Origin: Proales similis
Taxonomy: Eukaryota; Rotifera; Eurotatoria; Ploima; Proalidae
Length of the DNA stretch: 64,000 bases
NCBI GenBank assembly: GCA_019059635.1
Contig: JAGVRJ010000005.1
Coordinates: forward strand, 186,001-250,000
Reading direction: 5' to 3'
In this document: positions 24,401 to 37,273 of the stretch, one piece after another
How the letters are laid out: each line of letters begins with the position of its first letter
Numbering within the stretch: the stretch's first letter is position 1
The notes under the pieces: model-generated
Databases searched by the model: none
Told to the model about the DNA's origin: nothing
The model's input: the letters and a program-made list of their open reading frames with translations, nothing else
Made by a program: the position numbers and the translations under genes

Positions 24401-24475
24401 CGCTCTGGATAAAGGTTCTTCAACCTTCCTGGGTTTTTTGGAAGGTGAAGGTTCGGAATCAGAATGTTGGTTCAT
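21436..24475 (-). CDS. SAMHD1-like degenerate HD domain fused to a PD-(D/E)XK nuclease-like domain
   Basis: Six exons join in phase: 24475-24159, 24094-23533, 23475-23308, 23251-22823, 22764-22639 and 22581-21436, giving about 915 residues. Residues ~1-52 are a Lys/Glu-rich leader. Then comes SAMHD1-family sequence: [31 protein letters not shown] and [13 protein letters not shown]1 hydrolyses dNTPs using His167, His206-Asp207 and Asp311. Here the first His is kept, but the HD dyad reads SQ ([12 protein letters not shown]) and Asp311 reads Thr ([12 protein letters not shown]), so metal binding should fail. The middle (~residues 145-285) is unrelated to SAMHD1. Exon 6 carries APDFECC...[10 protein letters not shown] (P-D and E-x-K, about residues 683-704) followed by [19 protein letters not shown], which fits the PD-(D/E)XK fold with a RecB-like QxxxY helix. 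The predicted nuclease site is complete; its activity is inferred. The DNA is AT-rich relative to its neighbours. Confidence 0.78.
23053..23131. repeat. 15 bp tandem repeat inside the SAMHD1-like gene
   Basis: An in-frame 15-base unit encodes the pentapeptide N-I-E-T-R about four times, with one unit shortened to NIQR. The paralogue at 43720-45786 has non-repetitive sequence in the same place, so the expansion is local and recent. Confidence 0.85.
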
Positions 24476-24904
24476 TTTGGAAAAAGATTGGAATAGACCA
24501 AGGTTTACTCGAAAAAGTCTCCTTGAAAATTAGCTTATTTCAGAATGAAAGGTGACGCGTTGCCAACGACAAGACTTTCTCGATTATGTAGCATTTTGAC
24601 AGCATGTGACTGGCTCTTGCAAAAAGAGTTTTGATTAGGTTTCCAAGGTTTGATTAGGATTAGGTTTCCAAGGTAAATTTTTAATCAATTTACCCAAATT
24701 ATGTAAAATTCTAAGGCTTTTTCCATTTTTTTATTGCAGAAATAAAAAGTAAAGAGAGAAAAGTGGGCTAACATTTTATAAGCAAAATTAAGAAGAGAAT
24801 TGAAAAAGGATCAGAAGCATTGGATTTAGAAGGCAGACAAGCAAAGGCGCAGTAAAGAGAGATACAGAGTTAAATCAAGTTCAAGGGAGAGAGAGAGCGA
24901 TGGT
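24476..24904. other. 5' flank of the SAMHD1-like gene and 3' flank of PFKFB
   Basis: It contains the 117 bp block shared with the second SAMHD1-like gene. It also has a short direct duplication of GATTAGGTTTCCAAGG next to that block, and AT-rich sequence to ~24790. No other gene is visible. Confidence 0.6.
24533..24649. repeat. 117 bp block identical to 45842-45958 (copy A)
   Basis: By reading, every base from GCTTATTTCAG to TTTCCAAGGT matches the block upstream of the second SAMHD1-like gene, in the same orientation and at the same distance from the start codon (~60 bp). It is probably the shared promoter/5' UTR. The minus strand holds only a 21-codon open frame. Confidence 0.85.
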
Positions 24905-27435
<2,531 letters not shown>

Positions 27436-28821
27436 TCGATGGCTAATTATTGTTATTATCGCGACTATTTTGTGTGTGTGTAGGTGTGTGATTATTGTGT
27501 TCGCTGAGAATTTTCACTTGACGCGACACTTGATTCTAAGTGACAATGAGCAGATTTGAAATGAAACAGAGGCTGCCAAGCGAGCCAGAGAAGATGAATT
27601 GAGAGAGTTAACCGGCGAACGGCAAATGAAAATGAGCTCGACGGCGCTTGGCCTCCAATAACGTGCGTCAAAATTAAACGAAGGCGCTTTCAACAAGCAT
27701 AATACGCTTACATAATGATCTTTGCAGCGACTTATGCAACTTGCTGGTACACAAACTGCCTGGTACAGACAAATAAATTATGCTTGGAAGCAGACAGCAG
27801 CCGACCGAGTGATGATGCCGAGTCACGCTCCTGAGACGGCTGCTCAACGCACTGGCATACAGACGGTGGCGGTTGAGAGCACCGTTTTAAATGAGAAATA
27901 TTGCCGCCGCGTTAAGCAGCCAATGAATGAACAGGGCGTGAGCAAACTAGTCAATAATAAACTAACTAAACAGTGTTTGTAGATATCGAGTGGGGGAGTA
28001 TAATTGTGCGTTGTAGCCGACTAGGATCGAAGAGAGAGAGCCCGAGCTGAGCCAAATGCATGTTTCAGTGTGTGTGTGTGTGAGCGAGTGAGCGTTGAAG
28101 AGTCTGAGTCGGAATGAAGGCGAATGGGAAGATGCTCTTCTAAATTTATAGACGCATCGCCGCGTCGCCAGTGTGCGCTGATGGGCACTAATTGAATGCA
28201 GAGCCAACGAGATGATGCGATGAATGTGGCCGGTGGCCCGTGCGATTCATACTCCACGTTTGTGATAGACGCGTGATAGCCACTGAGCAGCGTCCCGATT
28301 CTACAATGCATTTTCCAAGGCGAGCGAGACGCAAAGAGAGAAAGGATAGGCCAAGAGGCCAGCTAATACGAGCCAAGGTTCTTTTCCTCTCGACACGAGT
28401 AGCCATCTTATCGAGTTTGGCGGGTGTGTTCGCTCGCTATATTCCTCATCATCTCGTGATTGTCGTCACTGTGATGACATAATAGCAGCAGGAGCAGTAG
28501 CCTGCGACACGCTACACAGCCATCGAACTAGAATCGTGTGGAGCCAGGGAGAAATTTAAAGAGAGAGAGAAAACGAAAGGGAGGGAGAGACGAGAAAGAG
28601 GGCACAAGATTCAGAGATAGAGGCTAGGTAGACAGTGGCAGAGTTGCGTAACTGCGTGGCAAAGATAGCGAGTGAATAGAATGAAAAAAAAAGAGAAAAA
28701 AAAAAGATGGCGCGCCATATCTAACCTTGTGTGGTTGCCGTCGGGTTAAAGTGGATCGCTTTGAGGTTTCAGTCATAAAGCAACATTGACAGGCATAAAG
28801 TAACATGTATTGAGTATTTAC
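27436..28821. other. Intron/upstream region of PFKFB
   Basis: It lies between the proximal first exon and the probable distal first exon. It has a GT run near 28065-28083 and purine-rich low-complexity DNA near 28560-28710. No further exon could be supported. Confidence 0.5.
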
Positions 28822-28921
28822 GCTTGAAGATGTCATAGTCATCTTCTTGGTCCATTTCTGGCGGCGAGTGGGTTCGTCGCACATTATTGTTGTTCTCGTC
28901 GTCTGGCTGCTGGGAGGTCAT
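28822..28921 (-). CDS. PFKFB: Probable alternative first coding exon of PFKFB
   Basis: An ATG at 28921 opens a 33-codon frame (MTSQQPDDENNNN ... QEDDYDIFK) ending at a donor AAGC|GTAAAT in phase 1. The proximal PFKFB first exon also ends in phase 1, so this exon would splice to the common exon at 26985 without a shift, giving a ~504-residue isoform. A TATA box lies ~135 bp upstream. PFKFB genes of other animals often have alternative first exons. It could instead belong to an unseen gene; no other minus-strand exon with the right phase is visible nearby. Confidence 0.5.
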
Positions 28922-29056
28922 TTTTACAATCTGGCGCGTTCTTCTCCTTCTTGTCTGGTTATTTTTGCTTTAAAATCTCGCTTGCCGTTTAGCTCGCTTT
29001 GAGTGTCGCTTCTTCTTGTGTTGCTTCTCTCCGCCTTGTTTCTTCTTTCTCTCCCC

Positions 29057-29064
29057 TTTTTATA
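29057..29064 (-). promoter_or_regulatory. TATA box of the distal PFKFB promoter
   Basis: Read on the minus strand this is TATAAAAA followed by GGGGAG. It sits about 135 bp before the ATG of the candidate distal first exon, leaving a ~100 nt 5' UTR. Confidence 0.45.
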
Positions 29065-30206
29065 AACGACGTTCAATGGCTCTTTGCGACTTGAAAGGCA
29101 AACTTGTCCTCGACTACTGGCGGTAATCAATTCTATTCAATGAATATATATACTCTGCATAAGTTCGAATTTAAAATGTTGGCTTCAACTCGAAAAGTGT
29201 GAGCAGCAACGAGCGAGCGACGTTCGATCAGGCGAATAAATCAAGCCAGTGGAGGAAATCCAGCGCACACTTGATTTATGGAGGCAGAGGAGCGCAGGCT
29301 CGGCCCAGGCAGACCTGTGCGCCGCCTTCTTTCTTGGTCGGCAATAAACAAAGAAAAAAAAAGAGGCGAACGACGACGTGCGAGTGCGAATGTAGAGAGT
29401 ACGACTCTAAGCTTTAAAGCTCGCCATCAGCAGTCGATAAAATGCTGCTCTGGCTAAAGAGAAAAGGGCGTGTCTGTACGAATAGATGAAACGCATTCTG
29501 ATTGCTCAAGCAAATATTTCTGATCCATTCGGCCCGTTCTAAACTTGAAAATTGCGCAATGAACGTTCCGACGGAGGCGGAGGGAAATTATTAGATGAAG
29601 AAGATGAAAACGCGGATGCGAGCGCCAACTATGCGACCGCGCTACTCACTACTTTGGAGATAATCGGCTGCGTTCCTATCTCGATTAGCTGGTTTCTCAA
29701 CAATGCTCGACCTCTGTCCTTGTCGCATTGTTGTGGACGGAAATTTTTCCCTTGGGTCGCAACACCGCCCTAAACTGGGCGGCCGAAGAAAACTGTGCGC
29801 GAACACACACACACACGCCGAAGCACACACAGAAACATAATGCAGCACATCTTTGAATCGAGGCCTGGCGGCTCCATGCTTTACTCTTCTATTCACCCTT
29901 GCGAAGCTTTGTAGACTTTAACCCCGAGTCTCGGCTCATTTTGCGCATGTTCGATTCGCAAGAGCCTGGCAAGTACCGAGAGCTCACACCCAGTACACAG
30001 CTGACTTGCGAGCCTGCCAGACCGGCGGAATTTTTAGAAATAAAATTTTGCACTCGAGACAATTTGCGAGTCGTTTTTTGAATTAGTAGACGCGAGAAAA
30101 AATTTAATTGTCGAAAAGAGCGCTCGCACGCACCGCGCTCAGTAAGAATTGAGTTAGAATTTGGCCGAGCAAATATACAGTAGCGTCGTTCAATTGGCTC
30201 GGTAAA
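29065..30206. other. Divergent intergenic region between PFKFB and SPS2
   Basis: No coding signal. It contains short CA runs (~29808-29830) and is the likely promoter region of the selenophosphate synthetase gene. Confidence 0.5.
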
Positions 30207-31442
30207 ATGTCGGATCTTAGACGCGCATTTGTACCCGAAGAGTTCGGCCTCAGCGATTGCTGGCGTCTCACCAGGTTCTCTGATCTAAAAGGGTGAGGGT
30301 GTAAGGTCCCTCGAGAGGTTCTGCTCCAACTGCTTGAGGGACTCAGTTCCGATTCATCTACAACAACAACAACAACCGCAACATCCAACATTTCTTCAAT
30401 AAACTCAGTCGGTGCCAATGACCAAGAGGCCAATGAGGACCGTCTGAGCGAGCTGTTTGTGGGCCAGAAAAACAAGCCGTCCATAGGCATCGGTCTTGAT
30501 TCTTGTGTCCTGCCTCTTCGGCATTCGGGCCTCTACCTTATTCAAACGACGGACTTTTTCTATCCGCTCATCGAGGACCCGTACACAATGGGCCGGATTG
30601 CGTGCGCCAACGTCTTGTCCGACTTGTATGCGATGGGCGTGACCGAATGCGACAACATGCTGATGCTGCTGAGCGTGAGCAACAAGATGAGCGAGCAAGA
30701 GCGCGACTTGGTCACGCCGAGAATGATTCAAGGATTCAAAGACTGTGCCTCAGACGCGGGCACAACTGTCAACGGCGGCCAGACGGTCATAAACCCGTGG
30801 ATCATTATTGGCGGAGTGGCCACTTCAATCTGTTCGACGCGTGAGTTCATCTCGCCGGACAATGCCATGGTCAGCGATGTGCTCGTGCTAACCAAGCCGC
30901 TCGGCACTCAGGTGGCCGTCAATGCTCATCAGTGGCTGGACAATCCCGACAGATGGAACAAGATCAAACTGGCCATCAACGAAGACGAAGTGCGCAAGGC
31001 GTACGCTCGAGCCATCAGCTCCATGACTCGTCTCAACCGAATCGCCGCCCTGCTCATGCACAAGTACAATGCGCACGCGGCCACCGATGTGACCGGATTC
31101 GGTCTTCTGGGACACGCGCAGAATTTGGCCAAATTTCAAAAGAACGATGTCACGTTTGTGATTCACAATTTGCCCATAATCGCCAAAATGGCGGCGGTGA
31201 GCAAAGCGCTCGGCAACGGCTTCGGCTTGGTCCAGGGCGTGTCGGCCGAGACTTCCGGCGGCTTGTTGGTCGCTTTGCCTCGGGAGCAGGCGGCTGCCTA
31301 CTGCAAGGACATTCAAAGTCAGGAGGGCTTTCAAGCCTGGATAATTGGCATTGTGGAAAAGGGAAACAAGACTGCGCGAATAATCGACAAGCCGAGGATA
31401 ATTGAAGTGCCCGCCAAAGACACTGAGGGCGAGCTCTGGTAG
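30207..31442 (+). CDS. SEPHS2: Selenophosphate synthetase 2, selenocysteine-containing
   Basis: It makes selenophosphate from selenide and ATP, the selenium donor for selenocysteine synthesis. One exon of 412 codons starts at [19 protein letters not shown] and is interrupted only by an in-frame TGA at codon 30 in LKG-U-GCKVP, exactly where SPS2 enzymes have catalytic Sec (or Cys). With the TGA read as Sec the frame continues through [40 protein letters not shown] and [11 protein letters not shown] to a TAG. The ATP/Mg-binding Asp and Gly-rich loops of the family are present. A ~30-residue Ser/Thr/Asn linker with a run of ACA codons follows the Sec site and is longer than usual. A SECIS element lies 60 bp after the stop. 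An ordinary gene caller would start it downstream of the TGA and lose the active site. Confidence 0.95.
30294..30296 (+). other. UGA selenocysteine codon
   Basis: Codon 30 of SPS2, in the conserved G-U-G-C-K-V-P context. Decoding as Sec is supported by the intact downstream frame and the 3' SECIS. Confidence 0.93.
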
Positions 31443-31502
31443 CCATTGGCGCCCATTTTAACCTTTACGAGCAAGCTAATTGAATTCAAATCGCGCGACA
31501 CT

Positions 31503-31565
31503 GAGACTGAGAATGACGACACTCTAGGAAATCCCGCGCGGCTTTAGAGTGTCCGAGTCTCTGTC
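31503..31565 (+). promoter_or_regulatory. SECIS element in the SPS2 3' UTR
   Basis: The core AATGA (31512-31516) pairs across with GA at 31555-31556, the non-Watson-Crick quartet. Between them GACACTCTA pairs perfectly with TAGAGTGTC. AAA at 31529-31531 gives the apical adenines ~13 nt above the quartet. Below the quartet GAGAC can pair with GTCTC. These are the standard features of a eukaryotic SECIS. Confidence 0.88.
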
Positions 31566-31852
31566 CTGAATAGGACTGCGACAGCGCGACCACTCCCATT
31601 GGTTGGTTGTTGTTCATGGGCGTCAGAGCGCTGCCTCGTCTTGGTCCCGTTCATCTCAGAGAGTCTCGTTCTCGCACGATTTGCCTCTCTCTCTCTCTCT
31701 ACTTGATCGATGTGAACCGCTTTTTCTAGCAATAAACTGGTCATCTCAAGCGAACTTGACAGTTTGCCCATTTTAGCGTTTGTAATTCAAACTCGTGAAC
31801 AAGTTTGAGAGCGCAGCTTCGTGGCGAGCACTCGCGACTCGTTCCATCTAGA

Positions 31853-32330
31853 ATGCCCGTGTCTCAGTCTCATCTGGAAAGTAAACTGCAAGCCGAGCTC
31901 GAGCCCGTTTACATGGTTTGCCCAATCATCAGCCTCTTTTCACTTCACAACCTCGTCTAGCTAATCTCTGCCTTTTTCTCTCGCTCCTCCAAAGCGAGTC
32001 GAAGACTTTTCTGACGGCTGTGGGTTCAAGTACAATCTGTTTCTGGTCTCGGCCAAATTCGAATCCAAATCGCTGCTTCAGCGACAACGGTAGGCCGAGT
32101 CGACGTGCGTCCAAAATTCCAGCCAAGTGGCCATTTCTCTCTCTCATCTCAGGCTGGTGAACGAAATACTGAAAGAGGAAATGAACGAAATACACGCGCT
32201 CACGCAGAAATGTGTCACACCCGAACAGTGGAGCAAGATGCTGGAGGAAAATCCAGAGCTGAAGAAAGAGATTGAGAGCCGCAATCTGAACGAGAGCGAA
32301 AACCGCTGCATCAAGCACCAGCACGATTAA
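31853..32330 (+). CDS. BOLA2: BolA-like protein 2
   Basis: Three exons join in phase: 31853-31915, 31995-32089 and 32153-32330, giving about 111 residues. BOLA2 partners monothiol glutaredoxin-3 in cytosolic [2Fe-2S] transfer. The family hallmarks are present: RVEDFSDGCGFKYNLFLVSAKFE with the cluster-binding loop Cys, SLLQRQRLVN, and the conserved His in EIHALTQKCVTPEQW. No mitochondrial presequence is seen, which favours BOLA2 over BOLA1/3. The protein has a ~25-residue charged C-terminal extension (ENPELKKEIESRNLNES) beyond the usual end. It is in the same direction as SPS2, ~400 bp downstream. Confidence 0.92.
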
Positions 32331-32917
32331 AGGCGCCTCCTTAGAACCAGACAGCAGCAGTGTTTTCACAATTGAATAATAAACTTGTGAAGATTGAGCA
32401 AAGACCTTGCCGATTTAGTTTCGATTGGAATTTTATCGCTCCGCTCGAGTCGAGGACGGTGTTGGCTAATCTCAATTTTGGCCGCGCGACCGACATGACT
32501 GAGGCCTGCAGTAGCGGTGGCGGCGATCGTGATGGGAGGGCACAGAAAGGCGTGTGCTCTTTAAGGCCCTAATCAGATGGAGAGCGTTGCGATACAAGAT
32601 AACTTCTCAAACAAAGCAAGATAAGAAGCCAAGATCCATATAATTGCGTCGTAAAGAGCACAGACGATAAAAATAGCCTCAGTCAGTCACGGATAGAGGA
32701 GAGAGGCGAACGAGAGATCGGCCGGCTGTTCAAATTCCTCCTCAGCGGCGAAAAACTTGTTCGAACGAACGCGCGACTTTTTGAACCAGCTGTTGGCCTC
32801 TTGTGTCTCGCTAAAATGGCTGCTTGCTTGCTTCGATGCGATGTTCAGAAGCGAGAGGATTGTAAAATCGGCAGCGGTTTTCTTTTCGTTTGTGCTTCAA
32901 TTCAAATTTGAAATTAG
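32331..32917. other. Intergenic stretch between BOLA2 and AASS
   Basis: It holds an AATAAA near 32378 that fits the BOLA2 3' end, and the AASS 5' flank. No gene is seen. Confidence 0.55.
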
Positions 32918-35900
32918 ATGCGTGAAGTAGCAAAGCACATCAGCTGTTTGAAAACGATCACTCGCAGCATTCACACCAGTCCGCTGCAAATGAGCAAGAA
33001 GGTGATTGCGATCAGACGAGAGGACCAAAGCATCTGGGAGAGACGAGCACCGCTCAGTCCGAGCCATGTCCGCAAACTGGTCAAGAGCGGCTTCAAAGTC
33101 ATTGTGCAGCCGTCCAATCGACGAGCATTCCAAATTCCTGTCGGTTTGCGTTCTTCTCGCTGCTTCTCTGACTTGTCCGTTTCTAATCGATTCGCCGTCT
33201 CGTTCAGGAGTACATCCAGGCCGGCGCCCAGGTGAAGGAAGATCTGAGCGAGGCGTCGGTGATTCTCGGAGTCAAACAAGTGCCCATCGACCTGCTCATT
33301 CCCAACAAGACCTACGCGTTCTTCAGCCACACGATCAAGGCTCAGGAGGCCAACATGCCTCTGTTGGACGCTTTGCTCGAAAAGGTTTCCGACTGAAGCT
33401 GGCCTTCAGCTCACTACAGAGTTCCATAAAGTCTTTCTTTAACAGAACATTTTGACAATCGATTACGAGAAAATGGTCGACGCGAACGGGCAGCGAACAG
33501 TCGCGTTTGGAAAATACGCCGGAGTTGTCGGCATGATTGACATAATGCACGGACTGGGACTTCGATTCTTGGCGCTTGGCCACCACACTCCGTTCATGGT
33601 AGGTAGCCGTTTGCAGACTGAGCTCTTTTTGCCGCTTAAATCGAATACCTGCAAAGCACATCGGTCCTGCACACAACTACCGCTCGAGCGAGATGGCCAG
33701 ACAAGCCGTCCGGGACGCCGGCTACGAGATTGCGCTCGACCTCATGCCCAAGTCAATCGGTTGGTGTCTAGCTCTGGTCGTTCTGAATGACGCTTAGAAT
33801 TGAAACGGCGGTCGAGTAAAGGTCCGCTCACGTTCGTGTTCACCGGAAGTGGCAACGTCTCTCAGGGAGCGCAAGAAGTGTTCAGAGAGCTGCCGTACGA
33901 GTTTGTGAGTCCAAGTCAACTGCGCAAAGTGGCCCAGCACGGCGCCACAAACAAAGTCTACGGATGCATTGTCTCGCGTCAAGACCACCTGGTCAACAAA
34001 GAGACGGGCAAATTCGACTCGGAAGAGTTCGAGCTCTATCCGGAGCGTTACACGTCGACGTTCTCGCGAGAGATAGCGCCCTACTCGAGCGTGATCATAA
34101 ACGGAATTTACTGGGCGCCCAATTCGCCCAAACTGCTGAGAATACCGGACGCCAAAGCGCTGCTCCAGCCTCTGCATCAGCCGTGGCTGCCCTCAAGTCC
34201 GGGCTGTCCCAATTTGCCTCATCGATTAGGTTGGTATTGTTCGAATGTTCGAGTTGACCGCATTCTTCAACTCGCTTGCAATCTCAGTGGGAATCTGCGA
34301 CATATCGGCCGACCCAGGCGGCAGCATTGAATTCATGAAAGAGTGCACCACAATCGATCATCCGTTCTGCTTGTACGACGCCGAGAATCACACGAACAAG
34401 GAGAGCTTCGGCGGCAACGGGGTCCTCGTCTGCAGCATTGACAACATGCCCACTCAGCTGCCCAGAGAAGCGACCGATTTCTTCGGCAGCCTCCTACTGC
34501 CCTACATAAACGAGTTTGCCAAGACGGACGCCAACAAGGAGTTTAGCGCGCAAAATCTCGACCCGGTGGTGAAGAACGCCATCATCACGGCGAACGGCCG
34601 ACTCACGCCCAACTACGAGTACATTGCCGATCTGCGCGAAAAGCAAAAGACAAACCGGAAGATTGCGTCCACTGACAAGCGAGTGCTCATCCTCGGCGCC
34701 GGATACGTGTCAGAGCCTGTGGTCGAGTACTTGGCTCGTGACCCTGACGTCTCAATCACACTCGGTAAGTTGTGGCCCTCATTCTTGCCCCTTGAACTCT
34801 GCTCTCATCTGGCCCGCTCAAGTGTCGGCGTTGAAGAACCAGGCGGACAGGATCGCCACCAAATACCAGAACGTCTATCCATTGATGCTGGATGTGGTGA
34901 GAAGCCAGTCGGAGCTCGAGCAGCTGATCAAGGGCCATCAGGTGGTCATCAGTCTCCTGCCCTACACCTACCATCCGATGATCGCCGAGCAGTGCATCAA
35001 GTACCACGTGAACATGGTCACTGCGAGCTACTTGTCGCGTGAGCTCGAGAAGATGCATGACGCGGCCGTGGACGCCGGCGTCACCATTTTGAACGAGGTC
35101 GGCGTCGATCCGGGCATTGACCACATGCTCGCCATGCAGGTCTTTGACGACATACGCGACTCGGGCGGCATCGTCGACAAGTACTACTCTTACTGCGGCG
35201 GTCTTCCCGCGCCCGAGTGTGCCAACAATTCGCTGCGCTACAAGTTCAGCTGGAGCCCGAGAGCTGTTCTCTTGAACACAATATCGACCGCCAAGTACCT
35301 CAAGTCGGGACGAACCATCGAAATTCCGGGCCACGGGTAATTCAAAAGCCAGATAGACCGCAACGAGCTGAACTAAAACGAGGCAAAAACGCATCAAAAG
35401 GGCCCTGCTGGAACAAGGCTCTGGACCTGTGTCCTTCTTGCCGGGCTTCAATCTGGAAGCTTATCCGAACCGCGACTCGCTCGCCTACATCGACCGGTAT
35501 CAGATAAATTCGGTAAACACGATCCTCCGCGGCACTCTGAGATACCGGGTAAGTCGACGACCCATTCGGCTCGAGTTTCTATCAACTGGGTCTATTAATT
35601 CACAATTTTCAAACAGGGATTCTCGCAGAACGCCATGGCGTTGCTCAAGCTCGGTCTCGTTTCACTCAAGGACTATCCCAGTCTGCATCCGGGCGGACCC
35701 GATCTCACTTGGGTTCGTATTCTACTTCATCGCTCTGATCGAATCACTCATTTGAGCATTCTGTTTAGAGAGAATTCATGTGCGATCTGCTCAACTTGAA
35801 TCGGGACGCGTACGTTGAGAACGTAAAAGAAGCCGTTCTGAACAAGCTGGACCAGAATCTTGCGCAACTGAACGCAATTGTCGAGTAAGTGCCGAGCCGA

Positions 35901-36456
35901 GCTCAATTGGCGAAAAAAACAAAATTTGAAATTTCTTTTTTTCTCAAATTCGATCAGACTGGGCCTCGTCTCGGACGAGATGGTCATCAAATGCCACAAT
36001 CCGCTGGACACTCTTGCCGAGCACTTGGCGCAGAAGCTCGCCTACGGTAGTTGTTGCTTGCCGACACGTTCGACTCGAAATGAATGAAAATTGAATGCCA
36101 AGGTCCGAACGAAAGAGACATAATCATCATGCACCACGAAATCGGATGCCAGTGGCCGAACGGAAACCGCGAGGTGCGCAAGGTCGATTTCATTCACTAC
36201 GGCGAAATGCACGGAATGACTGCGATGGCCAAAACTGTGGGACTGCCGACCGCCATTGCAACGCAAATGATTCTAGAGAGTGAGTAGAACCTTCTTGATT
36301 GCAACTGGAGAGCGAAGAGTTTAATCCCACTTATCAGAGGAGATACAAACGCCCGGCATGGTGCTGCCTCTGGCGCGTGAGATTTACAAGCCAATTCTCA
36401 ACAGACTTCAAAGCGAGGGCCTTCAGTGGACGGAGACAATTCAAAAGCTGGATTAG
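32918..36456 (+). CDS. AASS: Alpha-aminoadipic semialdehyde synthase (lysine-ketoglutarate reductase / saccharopine dehydrogenase)
   Basis: This bifunctional mitochondrial enzyme carries out the first two steps of lysine breakdown: lysine + 2-oxoglutarate to saccharopine, then to glutamate and aminoadipic semialdehyde. About a dozen exons with 50-75 nt introns can be followed. The first 24 residues ([20 protein letters not shown]) look like a mitochondrial presequence. The LKR half has [56 protein letters not shown] and [31 protein letters not shown] then leads to the SDH half with the NAD-binding [37 protein letters not shown] and [10 protein letters not shown]. The C-terminal [12 protein letters not shown] and the end at TAG 36454-36456 match the animal enzyme. 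All domains appear intact. Confidence 0.96.
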
Positions 36457-37273
36457 AGCCAATAGCCCCCTCTAAGCGGAGTGCACTCATTCTAACCGAG
36501 CAGAGTCGGATCAAAATGCAAACAAATAGAAAACAAAAAGCCATGATGATGTTAAGCCAATAAAATTTCAAAACTCGCCTCCTCTGGCCTCCTTCACTGT
36601 GTGCTTAAAGCCGAAGTTTGACTCTTTTCTAGCCGATTGACCGCGTGTTTCAACAAACCGAGCGAGTGAACGCGCAACGAATCGAGATTATTAGCGACCA
36701 GTTTAAGAATTAAACCAGCGCGATCCCTTCCTCCGCCCGACCTTTTTGTACATCTCAACTTGCGAGTGTGTGTACGCGCGGTCTTGCAAGTTGAATCAAG
36801 TTTTCAAATTGGCCGGCAAATATTCGCTCTGCTCGTGTGTTCTCTCTCGCTCGCTCGCTTGCATGGCTCGGTTCCATGCATTTGTCGTCGCTCGCTGGCT
36901 TAGTTGGCTCATCTTCGAATTGTAACACACACACACACAAGAGTTCTAGCGCTTAATTCTAAAGGACACGCAAATTTCAAAGAGCGCAAATAGAGATCGC
37001 ACAATGCACACACATACACACACACACACATACATAGAGTCAATCCCAGCTGATTGAAATCTTATTGGCCGCATTGGCTTTACTTTTAAAAGCGCACCGC
37101 CACCGCATCCACAGTCAGTAATTCATCGTTTGAAATTTTTCTCACACAACCGACGACGTAGACGAGTTTTTTTTTAGAGGAAAAAAAACCCCAAATCAAT
37201 TTGTCGAAATTTGTTTTTGCCAATAGTAATTAAAATAAATTGAAAATCCGAATTGAGCGAGATATAGACAAGA
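36457..37273. other. Intergenic stretch
   Basis: AATAAA near 36560 fits the AASS 3' end. CA runs lie near 36925-36940 and 37010-37034. It is the likely promoter of the gene at 37274. Confidence 0.55.

Noticed and set aside
30294-30296. TGA as a nonsense mutation making SPS2 a pseudogene
   Set aside because: The codon sits at the known Sec position, the frame is intact on both sides and a SECIS follows the true stop.
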